From: Acidobacteriaceae bacterium | GTDB taxonomy: Bacteria; Acidobacteriota; Terriglobia; Bryobacterales; Bryobacteraceae | Length of the DNA: 63,019 nucleotides | Assembly: GCA_019244055.1 (NCBI GenBank) | Contig: JAFATG010000258.1 | Coordinates: 1-63,019, forward strand | Reading direction: 5' to 3' | Shown: piece after piece, positions 28,255-36,884 of the stretch | How the letters are laid out: every line of letters begins with the position of its first letter | Position numbering within the stretch: the first letter of the stretch is position 1 | Translations under genes and position numbers: made by a program | The notes under the pieces: generated by a model | The model's input: the letters and a program-made list of their open reading frames with translations, nothing else | The model's database searches: none | What the model was told of the DNA's origin: nothing

Positions 28255-28696
28255 CTACTCTTTCTGCCTCTTAGCCAAGGGATCGATCCAGCGGAATCCG
28301 CGAAACCGACCGAACCCTTGATCCGTTGACGCTAATGACGCGCCGTTCTCGATCGCGAGCGCGGCTAGAACCGCATCTGTCACTAGCGGACCAGTCGCCT
28401 TGTGGTCTGTCACGAGCCGTTCCAGAAGTTCCCAGTGGCGCGGTCCCGGGTGCAACACGATCACATCGGGCAAGGTAAGCCACTCGTTCACTATCGTAAA
28501 TGCGTCTTTCGCGGGGAGTGGATTACTCCAGATCCTCGGATTCGTGGATATGTGAATATATGCCCAGAGAGTAATCCACGGGAAGGCGACCGAGTCTCCA
28601 CATTCAATAATTCCGTGAACCAACGAGAAATCGCGATCTGTTGTGGCGCATCGGCGTCATATGCATACAGAGAAGGTTGGTATCTCTGATGGTCAT
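28255..28696 (-). pseudogene. vapC-type PIN-domain toxin, broken by two frameshifts
   Basis: The start ATG at 28696 overlaps the vapB stop. The first frame reads MTIRDTNLLC, then one missing base near 28665 shifts to YAYDADAPQQIAISRWFTEL; a second missing base near 28602 shifts to GDSVAFPWITLWAYIHISTN and on to an intact C-terminus (VTDAVLAALAIENGASLAST). Joined, these give a normal approx. 145-residue VapC with the PIN acidic residues (D of DTN, D of VTDAV, D of STDQGF). The two single-base losses were read by eye. The downstream 122-residue open frame alone lacks the first catalytic Asp, so the toxin is probably dead. Confidence 0.85.
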
Positions 28697-28944
28697 CGAT
28701 GCAGCTCGCCTTCCGCGTACTTCAGAAGCGACTCGACGTTGTCGTACTCCAGCCCCGCGCGGATCCCCATGTGAATCGGCCTGATCTTGAGTGCGCGACG
28801 CCGAGGCGGCTTCTCTTGTTGCAGCAGCGCCGCGCGAAGGAGGTCGTTGAGAGTGTCTCGAAACGATACTCCTCGTGACCGGCTTTCGCGCTTCACGCGC
28901 TCAATGACATCTTCATCGAGTGCCACCGTCGTGCGGATGCTCAT
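28693..28944 (-). CDS. VapB-type ribbon-helix-helix antitoxin
   Basis: An 83-residue protein. The N-terminus SIRTTVALDEDVIERVKRES has the RHH strand-helix pattern and a second helix (FRDTLNDLLRAALLQQ); the C-terminal arm (KIRPIHMGIRAGLEYDNV) is the toxin-wrapping type of tail. It would repress its own promoter and neutralise a PIN toxin. The partner toxin gene directly downstream (4-base overlap) is frameshifted, so the antitoxin appears as an orphan that is still intact. Confidence 0.87.
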   Translation of the reverse strand: MSIRTTVALDEDVIERVKRESRSRGVSFRDTLNDLLRAALLQQEKPPRRRALKIRPIHMGIRAGLEYDNVESLLKYAEGELHR

Positions 28945-29006
28945 GATGTCTAGCTTCGCATCAGAGGCATCACCACCGCCTCAATCGATCTGGCCCGCCC
29001 CGCAGC

Positions 29007-29789
29007 CTAGCCTTTCATAATCTTCTTCAACCGCTCCCACGACTGTTCCCGCGCCTTGCGATTCGCGTCGGTAGCATCCGGTGCTTCGCCCGCCCGCATA
29101 AATCCGTGGCCCGCTCCCTCGTACGTCACCGGTTCATAGGTTTTGCCCGCCGCCTTCATGGTCTTCTCCGCCTCGGGAATCGTCGCGTCGATGCGCGCGT
29201 CACTCCCTCCATAGAAACCGTAAACCGGCGCTTTGATGCCTCCCATCGCATCCTGATCCGGCGGAGGTCCGTAAAACACGAAAGCCGCGGCAAGGTCCGG
29301 CCGGTTTGTGGCAAATCGGAAACTTTGGCCTCCGCCCCAGCAGAAACCGGTCACGAAAAGCTTGTGCTCGGCGGCAGGCAGCTTCAAACCGTAATCCGCC
29401 GCGGCCTTCAGATCCGCCGTAATCTGATCGGGGTTCAAATGACTAACGGCTTCGATCGCACCATCTTGGGAGAAGCTCTTCGATCCGGCGCCGTTTTGGC
29501 CCATGCCCGATAAGAGATCGGGGGCGACCGCGATGTAACCGGCCGCCGCAAACTCATCGGCCACCTGCTGCACCCAATCGGTCATCCCAAAGATTTCATG
29601 AATGACCAGAATAACCGGTGTTTTCCCCTTCGACTCGGGATAGACCACAAGCGTCTGGACCGCCCTGCCGTCGTGTTTCACCGTAACCCATTCCCGGTGT
29701 CGGGGCGACTGCTCCAACTTTTGGCGAGCCCAATCCTGCGCGGAAACTGAAACAGCAACTACGGCCAAAAGGCCTAGAAGACGAGTCAT
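29007..29789 (-). CDS. dienelactone hydrolase family protein, exported
   Basis: A 260-residue alpha/beta hydrolase with a signal peptide (LLGLLAVVAVSVSAQ). The dienelactone-hydrolase triad is visible: Cys in GFCWGGG, Asp in GGSDARID, His in GAGHGFM. The oxyanion region is ILVIHEIFGMTDW. Family members hydrolyse dienelactones or other carboxylic esters; export argues for a role on environmental esters, not ring-cleavage catabolism. It is transcribed away from mreB with 114 bases between starts. Confidence 0.88.
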   Translation of the reverse strand: MTRLLGLLAVVAVSVSAQDWARQKLEQSPRHREWVTVKHDGRAVQTLVVYPESKGKTPVILVIHEIFGMTDWVQQVADEFAAAGYIAVAPDLLSGMGQNGAGSKSFSQDGAIEAVSHLNPDQITADLKAAADYGLKLPAAEHKLFVTGFCWGGGQSFRFATNRPDLAAAFVFYGPPPDQDAMGGIKAPVYGFYGGSDARIDATIPEAEKTMKAAGKTYEPVTYEGAGHGFMRAGEAPDATDANRKAREQSWERLKKIMKG

Positions 29790-29903
29790 CTCCCTGTTTT
29801 ACCCCATCGAACCGGCTCCCCGAATTTTTCTCCCCAAAATCATCACAAACTTTCGGGAAATTCTGAGATTGGTTTTCCGATGTGTTCACTAAGTGGTTTA
29901 AAT

Positions 29904-30929
29904 ATGACTTACCGTTCGCTGTTCCGAATGTTCTCGTCGGATCTGGCCATTGATCTGGGAACCGCCAACACGCTCGTGTATGTGGCCGGGAAGGGAATCG
30001 TCTTAGACGAGCCGTCCATCGTGGCCGTGCACCGACAAACCGGCGAAATCGTCGCCTGCGGGGCCGATGCCGGAGAGATGCTGGGCCGCACACCCGCCAA
30101 CGTGGTCGCCATCAGACCCCTGCGGGACGGCGTTATCGCCGATTTCAAAATGGCCGAGCGCATGCTGAATTACTTCATCCGTAAGGCTCACAAGCGCAAA
30201 AGCCTTGTCCACCCCCGCATCGTCATCGGCATCCCCAGCGAAACCACTGAGGTGGAGAAGCGCGCGGTCCTCGATTCCACGTATCGCGCCAAGGCCAGCG
30301 AGGTGCATCTGGTGGAACAGGCCATGGTGGCTGCTCTGGGCGCCGGGCTACCTATTACTGAGCCAAGCGGGAATATGGTCGTCGACATCGGAGGCGGGAC
30401 CACTGATATCGCCGTAATCTCTCTTTCCGGAATCGTTTACTCGCGCTCCCTTCGCGTCGCCGGGAACCAGATGGACGACGCCGTGATCGACTTCGTCCGC
30501 AAGAAGTACAACCTCTTGATAGGAGAGCGTACGGCGGAGCGGATCAAAATGGCAATCGGCTCGGCGTATGAACTCGATAAAGAGCTCCACTTCGAAGTCA
30601 AAGGCCGCGATCTGATCTGCGGCCTGCCGAAGGCGATTACGCTTAAGGATTTTGAAATACGCGAGGCGTTAACCGATTCCGTAGCCGCAATTATCGATGC
30701 GATCCGATCGGCGCTCGAACGTACGCCACCAGAGTTGAGCGCCGACATCAGCGAGAGGGGAATTATCCTGACCGGTGGGGGATCGCTCTTGAAGAATCTC
30801 GACGAGCGTATTCGCCGCGAAACCGGCATGCCCGTCCTGGTAGCCGACCAGCCCCTTGCTTCGGTTGTCTTGGGAACCGGCAAGATGCTGGAAGATTTCA
30901 AGCTCTTGCGAAAGATGGCCGTCAATTAG
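29904..30929 (+). CDS. mreB: rod-shape-determining actin homologue MreB
   Basis: About 341 residues from ATG 29904 (MTYRSLFRMFSSDLA). The actin-fold motifs are standard: LAIDLGTANTLVYV (phosphate 1), VVDIGGGTTDIAVISL (phosphate 2), and ILTGGGSLLKNLDERI (adenosine). MreB polymerises under the inner membrane and organises elongation-mode peptidoglycan synthesis. The usual mreC/mreD/mrdA partners are not next to it here; a small coiled-coil gene on the other strand follows. An ATG 24 bases upstream is in frame but adds eight atypical residues. Confidence 0.96.
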   Translation: MTYRSLFRMFSSDLAIDLGTANTLVYVAGKGIVLDEPSIVAVHRQTGEIVACGADAGEMLGRTPANVVAIRPLRDGVIADFKMAERMLNYFIRKAHKRKSLVHPRIVIGIPSETTEVEKRAVLDSTYRAKASEVHLVEQAMVAALGAGLPITEPSGNMVVDIGGGTTDIAVISLSGIVYSRSLRVAGNQMDDAVIDFVRKKYNLLIGERTAERIKMAIGSAYELDKELHFEVKGRDLICGLPKAITLKDFEIREALTDSVAAIIDAIRSALERTPPELSADISERGIILTGGGSLLKNLDERIRRETGMPVLVADQPLASVVLGTGKMLEDFKLLRKMAVN

Positions 30930-30985
30930 CTCAGAACCGCGCGCGTAGCAAGCGGTCTATCTTACGGCCGCACAGCAACAATCCC

Positions 30986-31198
30986 TTACTGACCGTTTCG
31001 CAAGCCACGTATGTAATCACCAACGGTTTGCGCTAGCTGATCCAGGCGTTTGGCGAGTTCTCCAATATCCCGCGTGTTCTGAGCCGTATCCTTTGCGGTT
31101 TGTTGGGCGATGCTGAACAGGCTTTCCAGATTCTTAGCCATGAGCTGCTGAGATTGAACCAACAACTCGATGGCCCGGTTCATCTCGTCCAGTGTCAT
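30986..31198 (-). CDS. small coiled-coil protein, unknown
   Basis: A 70-residue, fully helical-looking protein (MTLDEMNRAIELLVQSQQLM; LESLFSIAQQTAKDTAQNT; ELAKRLDQLAQTVGDYI) with heptad spacing and no hydrophobic export segment. It resembles short proteins with a phasin- or methyl-accepting-like helix, but no family is claimed. ATG start; the divergent BNR-repeat gene begins 65 bases away. Coding is supported by a clean start and regular helix pattern only. Confidence 0.6.
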   Translation of the reverse strand: MTLDEMNRAIELLVQSQQLMAKNLESLFSIAQQTAKDTAQNTRDIGELAKRLDQLAQTVGDYIRGLRNGQ

Positions 31199-31263
31199 GG
31201 CTTCACTATGCCATAAGGCACTCTACCTCCGCCGGATTCCTTCGGCTGAGACAATGTGTATCG

Positions 31264-32667
31264 ATGTTTTCAGCTAAAGCTTGCCTTACCGGGGTCATGA
31301 CGATTACTGGCTTCGCCCTGGCCGAACCGCCGCTGCCTCCGGTTCCCGGCGCCTCTGTCCTTACAGTCTCCCCCCAAGGGGGCCACTATTCGGAACCCGG
31401 CATCGCCGTCAATCCAAAAACCCCCGGCCAGATCGTTGTCGTGTTCCAGGGCGGAGGGGCCGTCCAGGGAAGCGCAACCGCCGCTTTCTCCGTTAACGGC
31501 GGCCGCAACTTCAACATTGCCGATGGCACTCATCCTCCGGACTGGAAGGTGGCCGGCGATGTCTCAACGGCCTTCGATAACAAAGGAAACGCGTACCTGT
31601 GCTATCTCGCCTTTGACAAGCTCGGTACGACGTCCTACTGGGCGCACGGAGCAGGTCGCAACGGCATATTTGTTTTGCGATCGAAAGATGGCGGAAAAAC
31701 CTGGGATCGACAGGCGATCGCACTAAAGGCCTTTCAAACCGGTAAGGAACACGGCCTCCAGTTCGAAGATGAGCCGCGCATTTTCAGCGATACGTCCTCC
31801 TCCAGTCGCTATGCAGGCAATCTGTACGTCGGCTGGGTCGAGTGGCAGCTAACTCAATCCGTCATGCTGTTTTCGCGCTCCACTGATGAAGGGCAGACCT
31901 GGTCCACTCCTGTGCAGATCAGTACCCATCCCGGCTTGCCCCGCGACGATAATGGCTCGGTCGGCGGTTTCGGGCTCGCCGCCGCCCCCGATGGAACCCT
32001 CTACGCGATCTGGAGTGATGGCAATTCGATTGTTCTCACCGAATCCCGCGATGGCGGCAAGACGTTCAGTAACCCTGGAACCGCCTTGGCAGTTGGGCCG
32101 CCCTATTTTGGCGAGGTGACCGGCGTATCCCGGGTGGAAGGCTTTCCCCAAATTGCGATCGACGCCAGGCCCGGTAAATCGAACGGCAATCTCTACCTCT
32201 GCTGGAGCGACTACCGCAACGGCGACGTAGATGTATTTATCGCCGCCTCACACGATCGCGGCCGCAGTTGGTCTCAACCCGTCCGCGTGAACAGCGATCC
32301 GCTCCACGACGGCAAAGACCAGTTCTACGAATGGATGAGCGTGGATCCTGTCACCGGCGCCGTCTACGTTCAGTTCTACGACCGCCGCGCGGATGCGAAG
32401 AACCGTGATATTCAAATGACCTTGGCTCGTTCCACTGATGGTGGGCGAAGTTTCACAAACTACTGCTGGAGTAAAGTGGCGTTCGACCCAGGTGGAGCCT
32501 TCCTTGGCGATTACACTTGGCTTGCTGCTTACAACAACCACGTCTACGGCGCATGGACTGAGGCTATCACTACACCTGAACAAGCCGATAAAACAGCGCC
32601 GCCGCATGGCCGTGGAGCCAAGACCGTTATTGTGGTCGGAAGAGCGGACTTCTCGAATGTACGGTAA
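31264..32667 (+). CDS. exported BNR/sialidase-fold beta-propeller protein
   Basis: About 467 residues from ATG 31264, chosen because it gives a good signal peptide (SAKACLTGVMTITGFALAEP); the open frame upstream overlaps the divergent gene. At least five Asp-box motifs (S-x-D-x-G-x-T/S-W/F) are seen: SKDGGKTWD, STDEGQTWST, SRDGGKTFSN, SHDRGRSWSQ, STDGGRSFTN. This makes a sialidase-type six-bladed propeller. Catalytic Arg triad and Tyr of true sialidases were not confirmed, so it may be a non-enzymatic propeller. No sialic-acid genes are adjacent. Confidence 0.84.
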   Translation: MFSAKACLTGVMTITGFALAEPPLPPVPGASVLTVSPQGGHYSEPGIAVNPKTPGQIVVVFQGGGAVQGSATAAFSVNGGRNFNIADGTHPPDWKVAGDVSTAFDNKGNAYLCYLAFDKLGTTSYWAHGAGRNGIFVLRSKDGGKTWDRQAIALKAFQTGKEHGLQFEDEPRIFSDTSSSSRYAGNLYVGWVEWQLTQSVMLFSRSTDEGQTWSTPVQISTHPGLPRDDNGSVGGFGLAAAPDGTLYAIWSDGNSIVLTESRDGGKTFSNPGTALAVGPPYFGEVTGVSRVEGFPQIAIDARPGKSNGNLYLCWSDYRNGDVDVFIAASHDRGRSWSQPVRVNSDPLHDGKDQFYEWMSVDPVTGAVYVQFYDRRADAKNRDIQMTLARSTDGGRSFTNYCWSKVAFDPGGAFLGDYTWLAAYNNHVYGAWTEAITTPEQADKTAPPHGRGAKTVIVVGRADFSNVR

Positions 32668-32678
32668 CTAGCGCAGGG

Positions 32679-33272
32679 CTAGAGGCTCTGGTCGTCCGTA
32701 TCGTCCCTGTCGTCGTCCTTGGTCGCCTTCTTATCGGTGTTTCCCTTATCCTTGTGCGAGTGCAGGCTGCCTAGATTGGGTATCCCCATCTCTCCGCTCA
32801 GTTCACCCAGATCTTTCGGGTTGATAGGCCCTTCAATGTTCACAAAGGTCAGCTCCGTTGGCTCGGCATCAATCACGAACAATCCGTCAAACTGGTCGCC
32901 CTTCTTCTTGACATATACTTCCGTGTTATCTTCCTTGCCGGTCACGCTCACAATCCGCGACCAGTTCGTGAGTTGAGAGCGAACCATTTCCACATCGCTC
33001 TTCGAGTACTGGCCTTCCTTTTCGAATTCGAAGCTCCGCACGTACACGCCCCTTAGCTTCGAAACGATATCCTTGAGTTTCGCTTCGTCCGGATCCGATT
33101 TCGAAAGAAATCCGCTTCCGAGTTGAAGCATCGATGAATCCAAGTTCACGTTTACCGTTTCCTTGGCGATCTTGGCCAAGCGATCCAGGCTGACCGGCAT
33201 CTTGACTTCTTGGCTCCACGCAGGCGCCGTCAATATAATACCTATAAAACCCAATATTCCGAGCTGTTTCAT
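32679..33272 (-). CDS. exported DUF4252 protein
   Basis: A 197-residue protein with a signal peptide (LGILGFIGIILTAPAWS). The middle shows the DUF4252 pattern: LAKIAKETVNVNLDSSML, KLRGVYVRSFEFEKEGQYS, VYVKKKGDQFDGLFVIDAEP and LTFVNIEGPINPKDL. The C-terminal 25 residues are highly charged (KDKGNTDKKATKDDDRDD). DUF4252 function is unknown; it commonly sits in ECF sigma operons, as here. Start overlaps the stop of the membrane-protein gene by 4 bases. Confidence 0.85.
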   Translation of the reverse strand: MKQLGILGFIGIILTAPAWSQEVKMPVSLDRLAKIAKETVNVNLDSSMLQLGSGFLSKSDPDEAKLKDIVSKLRGVYVRSFEFEKEGQYSKSDVEMVRSQLTNWSRIVSVTGKEDNTEVYVKKKGDQFDGLFVIDAEPTELTFVNIEGPINPKDLGELSGEMGIPNLGSLHSHKDKGNTDKKATKDDDRDDTDDQSL

Positions 33273-33580
33273 TGCTCCACCTGTTGTACATGAATCCGCA
33301 CATCGCGCAATTTCGATCCCGCAATCCGTAGTGCTACCAACAATTCCTGTTTCGCCCTTTCGCCGCGCACCTGCCGCTCATGCCGCTGGTACGTGATTCC
33401 CGCGCTCAGAAGCAAAACCACCGCCAGGACCGGTGCTAGCCGCCAGCTAAATATCCTGCTGATCCAGTTCTTCGCTTTTTCACCACGATCTTCCGTTTTC
33501 GCAAGCACGCGCGCCGTAAATCCGGCCGGCGGTTCCCGCCTGGTCATCGCTTTTCTCAGCGCGTCTTCAAACGCCGTCAT
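33269..33580 (-). CDS. single-pass membrane protein, possible anti-sigma factor
   Basis: About 103 residues from ATG 33580 (MTAFEDALRKAM). The N-terminal region FTARVLAKTED resembles the short cytosolic start of small anti-sigma-like proteins, followed by one TM (LAPVLAVVLLLSAGITY) and a charged periplasmic tail (RHERQVRGERAKQELLVALR). It lies between the ECF sigma gene (14-base overlap) and the DUF4252 gene (4-base overlap), the usual place of an anti-sigma factor. No ZAS zinc motif is present, so the role is inferred from position only. Confidence 0.75.
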   Translation of the reverse strand: MTAFEDALRKAMTRREPPAGFTARVLAKTEDRGEKAKNWISRIFSWRLAPVLAVVLLLSAGITYQRHERQVRGERAKQELLVALRIAGSKLRDVRIHVQQVEQ

Positions 33581-34154
33581 GGCGATCACCCCTCTCGGAC
33601 TGCACACCCAATCGATATTTCGTCTTCGATCGCAGCAGATCGAGTCCTCTTGTAATCAGCGTCTTCACGGTGCTGACATTCATATCCAGTACCCTTGCAA
33701 TCTCGTCGGGAGCCATGTCCTCCTGGTAGCGAAGCACGATTGCCGCGCGTTGCCTGTCCGGTAACGAAGCTATCATCCGCTCCAGGTAAGACGAGAGCAG
33801 TGAGTCCTGCATTCGCTCCAAGACGGTGGGCTCGCCTGTTTCCTCCAGGCTCGTCTCCGGTCGATTGTTCCGCTTCCGCACTTGATCGAGCGCGCGGTGA
33901 GTTGCCACTTTCCGTAACCAAAACACAATGTGTTCCCTGGATTTCATGCTCCGCCAGGAGCAATGAAGCTGCAAGAACACGTCCTGCGCCAACTCCTCAG
34001 CCGCGGAGCGATCCCGCAACACATGCCAGGCGATGCTGAAAACCATCGCCTTGTGAGCCTCAAGCGTTTCCGCGAACGTCGGCATCTCCATGCTTGCCTC
34101 GTCCGGAATCGCCGATGTCGTAGCGGTGGCTACCAACTGGGATTGCCCTTTCAA
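33567..34154 (-). CDS. ECF-type RNA polymerase sigma factor
   Basis: A 195-residue sigma70-family protein with region 2 (HKAMVFSIAWHVLRDRSAAEE; DVFLQLHCSW; VFWLRKVATHRALDQVRKRN) and region 4 (LPDRQRAAIVLRYQEDMAPD; EIARVLDMNVSTVKTLI). It should direct core polymerase to ECF promoters. First gene of a three-gene operon with a single-pass membrane protein and DUF4252. The likely signal is envelope-related, by analogy with other ECF operons, but is not read from sequence. Confidence 0.92.
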   Translation of the reverse strand: MKGQSQLVATATTSAIPDEASMEMPTFAETLEAHKAMVFSIAWHVLRDRSAAEELAQDVFLQLHCSWRSMKSREHIVFWLRKVATHRALDQVRKRNNRPETSLEETGEPTVLERMQDSLLSSYLERMIASLPDRQRAAIVLRYQEDMAPDEIARVLDMNVSTVKTLITRGLDLLRSKTKYRLGVQSERGDRHDGV

Positions 34155-34225
34155 TACCTAACTACGAACGGCTGCTTCCAAACGACTCAAAAAAAACTCG
34201 ACAGGTAGTACGATCTGTTCAGGAA

Positions 34226-34933
34226 GTGCAAATTAAGGTTGAGTACGCGCATGAACGGAAGATCCGCCAGCGGAACAAGATCATTTATCGTCTGGCGCAC
34301 TGGCCCATTTGGATTTTTGTGTTCTTTGTCGCGCCAGGTCCGCTCACCTTCGATCTATTTGCTCGCGGCGGTAGCTGGAAGAATCTACTGTGGCTTGCAT
34401 GCGTGCTCCTTGGCACCGGGATGGCCGGCCTGTTCGGTCAACTCCCTGGTGTCGAGCCGCAACCCTATATTCTGCGCTTCTGCGAAGACAAGCCAAACCC
34501 GTTGTACCGTCGCATCTGCTATACGTTCGCCTGGAACGCGCTCCTCACCTTCGCAATATTGAATCTTGCCGGCCTTATCATCGCGGTCGGTACCGGCGCC
34601 TGGTACCTCAAACAGATCTATACGTATGGATACCTTCCCGTGTTCCTTGCCGTCCTGACCCTGGGGATTTCGGGAGTCCTTCCCAGAGTGAAAACTTCTA
34701 CTAAGGGCGAGGGCGTCGAGAGGCGCTATTTTTATGGCGCGGTTTGGGCTATTCCGCTGGCTCAGGCTCTATTACTCCTGACGTGGAAAACCTTTCCGCT
34801 CACTCGCGTGACAGACATTCTCAAATTGTCTGTCTTCACGGTGGTGCTCTTGATATTCGGCGTCGCTGCCGCGCTCGGTCTTCTTCCACGCACTCGCCCG
34901 ATCCTACCGGGCGAAGTGATCGTGGCCGATTAG
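34226..34933 (+). CDS. polytopic membrane protein, unknown
   Basis: A 235-residue protein with about six TM helices (LAHWPIWIFVFFVAPGPLTF; LLWLACVLLGTGMAGLFG; LLTFAILNLAGLIIAVGTG; LPVFLAVLTLGISGVLP; AIPLAQALLLLTW; LSVFTVVLLIFGVAAALGLL). The stretch PYILRFCEDKPNPLYRRIC in a loop after TM2 is distinctive but I do not recognise the family. GTG start at 34226. The alpha/beta hydrolase gene starts 5 bases after its stop, so they are probably co-transcribed. Confidence 0.8.
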   Translation: MQIKVEYAHERKIRQRNKIIYRLAHWPIWIFVFFVAPGPLTFDLFARGGSWKNLLWLACVLLGTGMAGLFGQLPGVEPQPYILRFCEDKPNPLYRRICYTFAWNALLTFAILNLAGLIIAVGTGAWYLKQIYTYGYLPVFLAVLTLGISGVLPRVKTSTKGEGVERRYFYGAVWAIPLAQALLLLTWKTFPLTRVTDILKLSVFTVVLLIFGVAAALGLLPRTRPILPGEVIVAD

Positions 34934-34937
34934 CCCT

Positions 34938-35945
34938 TTGCTGCTGTTCCTATTGGCACTCGCCCTTGGAATGCTGGCGGCGGGACTCGCCTACCAAGGC
35001 ATCGAATCTTATCTGGATCGCCGCCGCTTTCCCCCGCCAGGTCGGCTGATCGCCCTCGGCACACACCGTCTTCACATCCACGAGCTGGGTTCCGGCGCTC
35101 CTCCGGTTGTTCTCGAAGCTGGCATCGCCGGAAGCTCCGCCGGCTGGGCTCTCGTCCAGCCCAGCATTGCCGAATTCACGCGAGTCGCGAGCTATGATCG
35201 CGCTGGTCTCGGCTGGAGTGATGCTGCCCGTGCCGAGCGCTCCGTCCAACAAATGGTCGGCGAGCTGCGCGCGCTGCTATCTGCAGCAAAAATTCCGGGT
35301 CCCTTCATACTGGTCGGTCACTCCTTCGGAAGCCTGCTGGTACGGGCTTACGCGCATTCCTTTCCAGATGAAGTCGCCGGTCTCGTTCTTCTCGATCCCG
35401 TCTCTATTGAATACTGGTCGCGCTGCTCTCAGCGGGACAAGACGCGAATTGCTCTCGGAGCACGCTTCTCGCGTCGTGGAGCGATACTGGCTCGCTTGGG
35501 AATTGTCCGGCTCGCGCTGAATACCATGCTGAGCGGAAGCCGCCTCTTGCCGAAACTCATCAATCGCGCCAGCGCTGGTCGCGGCCACGGCACTGTAGAA
35601 CGGCTGATCGGCGAAGTACGCCAGCTGCCGCGCGAGACCTGGCCCGCGCTCGCGTCACGTTGGAGCCGTCCCCAAGCCTTCCTGGCTATGGCGGCTTATC
35701 TCGAAACCCTTCAGCCGTGCGCTGAATCTGCCGTCCATCTGAAGGTGTCGGCACGAATCCCCCTGGTCATCCTCTCCGCCGAAAATGCGACCCCCGCCGA
35801 ACTCGCCGAGCGCGAACGCTGGATCGCAGAGAGCCAATCCGGCACCCATAGCCGTGTCCCGGGTTCCGGCCATTGGGTGCAACTCGAAAGACCCGACGTG
35901 GTTATCTCTGAGATCGCAAAGCTGGTCGAAGCCATTCGCCGATAG
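34938..35945 (+). CDS. membrane-anchored alpha/beta hydrolase
   Basis: A 335-residue protein. An N-terminal hydrophobic anchor (LLFLLALALGMLAAGLAY) precedes an alpha/beta hydrolase: oxyanion region VVLEAGIAGSSAGW, nucleophile elbow VGHSFGSLLV (Ser), acid likely in SAENATPAE region, and His in VPGSGHWVQLERPD. Substrate unknown; esterase, lipase or epoxide hydrolase subtypes cannot be separated. TTG start, 5 bases after the membrane-protein stop. Confidence 0.88.
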   Translation: MLLFLLALALGMLAAGLAYQGIESYLDRRRFPPPGRLIALGTHRLHIHELGSGAPPVVLEAGIAGSSAGWALVQPSIAEFTRVASYDRAGLGWSDAARAERSVQQMVGELRALLSAAKIPGPFILVGHSFGSLLVRAYAHSFPDEVAGLVLLDPVSIEYWSRCSQRDKTRIALGARFSRRGAILARLGIVRLALNTMLSGSRLLPKLINRASAGRGHGTVERLIGEVRQLPRETWPALASRWSRPQAFLAMAAYLETLQPCAESAVHLKVSARIPLVILSAENATPAELAERERWIAESQSGTHSRVPGSGHWVQLERPDVVISEIAKLVEAIRR

Positions 35946-35956
35946 AATAGCCTCTA

Positions 35957-36811
35957 ATGTTCAAGGTTTCTCGTCGTGACGCACTGTGCTCTCTCGCCGG
36001 CCTCGCCTTCGCCTCTAGCACGCTGCGTGCATCGAACGACAATCTCCGCATCGGTGTCACAGATTGGAACCTGAAGTTGGGAGCCGATCCCAAAGCCGTT
36101 CCCTTAGCCTCGCAACTCGGCTTCGATGGTGTCCAGATTTCCTTTGGCCGCAAACTCGTCGGCGGCAAGATGCCCGTCGACAATCCCGAAATCATCGCTC
36201 AGTATCTGCGCCTCTCTCAGGAGCATCACATCCCGATCGACGGCACCTGCGTTGACCGTCTCCACGACAACGGATTGAAGAGCGATCCGCTGGCCTCGAA
36301 ATGGGTGCTCGACTCCATTCGCCTCACCAAGGCGCTCAACGTGCGCGTCCTTTTGGTGCCGTTCTTCGGTCGCTGGGCGCTGAAGACTGAGGCGGAAATG
36401 GAACATACCGGCGACGTGCTCCGGGAGCTCGCTCCGGAAGCCGAAAAGGCGGGCGTCATTCTCGGTCTGGAGAATACAATTTCCGCGGAAGACAACGTGC
36501 GCATTATGGATCGGGCGCGCTCAAAAAACGTTCTCGTTTACTACGACGTCGGCAACTCCACCGTCGCCGGCTTCGATGTCGTCAAGGAAATCCTCTGGCT
36601 CGGCAAAGATCGCATTTGCCAGTTCCATCTTAAGGACAATCCGCACTATCTGGGTGAAGGTACGATTCAATTCGCGCCGATTATCCGCGCCATCCATGAT
36701 ATCGGCTTTTCCGGTTTCGCCAACCTCGAGACCGATGCTCATCCGCAGATGCTCGAAGCCGACATGCGCCGCAATCTGGCCTATATACGGAAGATTATGC
36801 GCCGGGCCTGA
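35957..36811 (+). CDS. Tat-exported sugar phosphate isomerase/epimerase-like TIM barrel
   Basis: A 284-residue protein with a twin-arginine style leader (FKVSRRDALCSLAGLAFASS) and an AP-endonuclease-2/xylose-isomerase-like TIM barrel. Barrel segments: IGVTDWNLKLG, LGFDGVQISFGR, VRVLLVPFFGR, GVILGLENTISAED, NVLVYYDVGNSTVAGFDVV, ICQFHLKDN, and FANLETDA. Glu/Asp/His ligands for a divalent metal are spread through these strands. Family members include hydroxypyruvate isomerase and inositol/tagatose epimerases; exported forms are common in acidobacteria and planctomycetes. Substrate unknown. Confidence 0.87.
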   Translation: MFKVSRRDALCSLAGLAFASSTLRASNDNLRIGVTDWNLKLGADPKAVPLASQLGFDGVQISFGRKLVGGKMPVDNPEIIAQYLRLSQEHHIPIDGTCVDRLHDNGLKSDPLASKWVLDSIRLTKALNVRVLLVPFFGRWALKTEAEMEHTGDVLRELAPEAEKAGVILGLENTISAEDNVRIMDRARSKNVLVYYDVGNSTVAGFDVVKEILWLGKDRICQFHLKDNPHYLGEGTIQFAPIIRAIHDIGFSGFANLETDAHPQMLEADMRRNLAYIRKIMRRA

Positions 36812-36884
36812 ATCGCACCCATTAAGCGGTGCCGTTTCAACCCTCCTTCACCTCCTTAGCCAGAATAGGAGACCTATAGCGTTT

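Noticed and set aside
29790-29903. tRNA or small RNA in the gap before mreB
   Set aside because: No TTCGA-type loop or clover-leaf pairing; the gap reads as an ordinary divergent promoter region.
31192-31263. 24-residue upstream extension of the BNR protein
   Set aside because: It overlaps the divergent small gene and would bury the signal peptide behind a basic leader.
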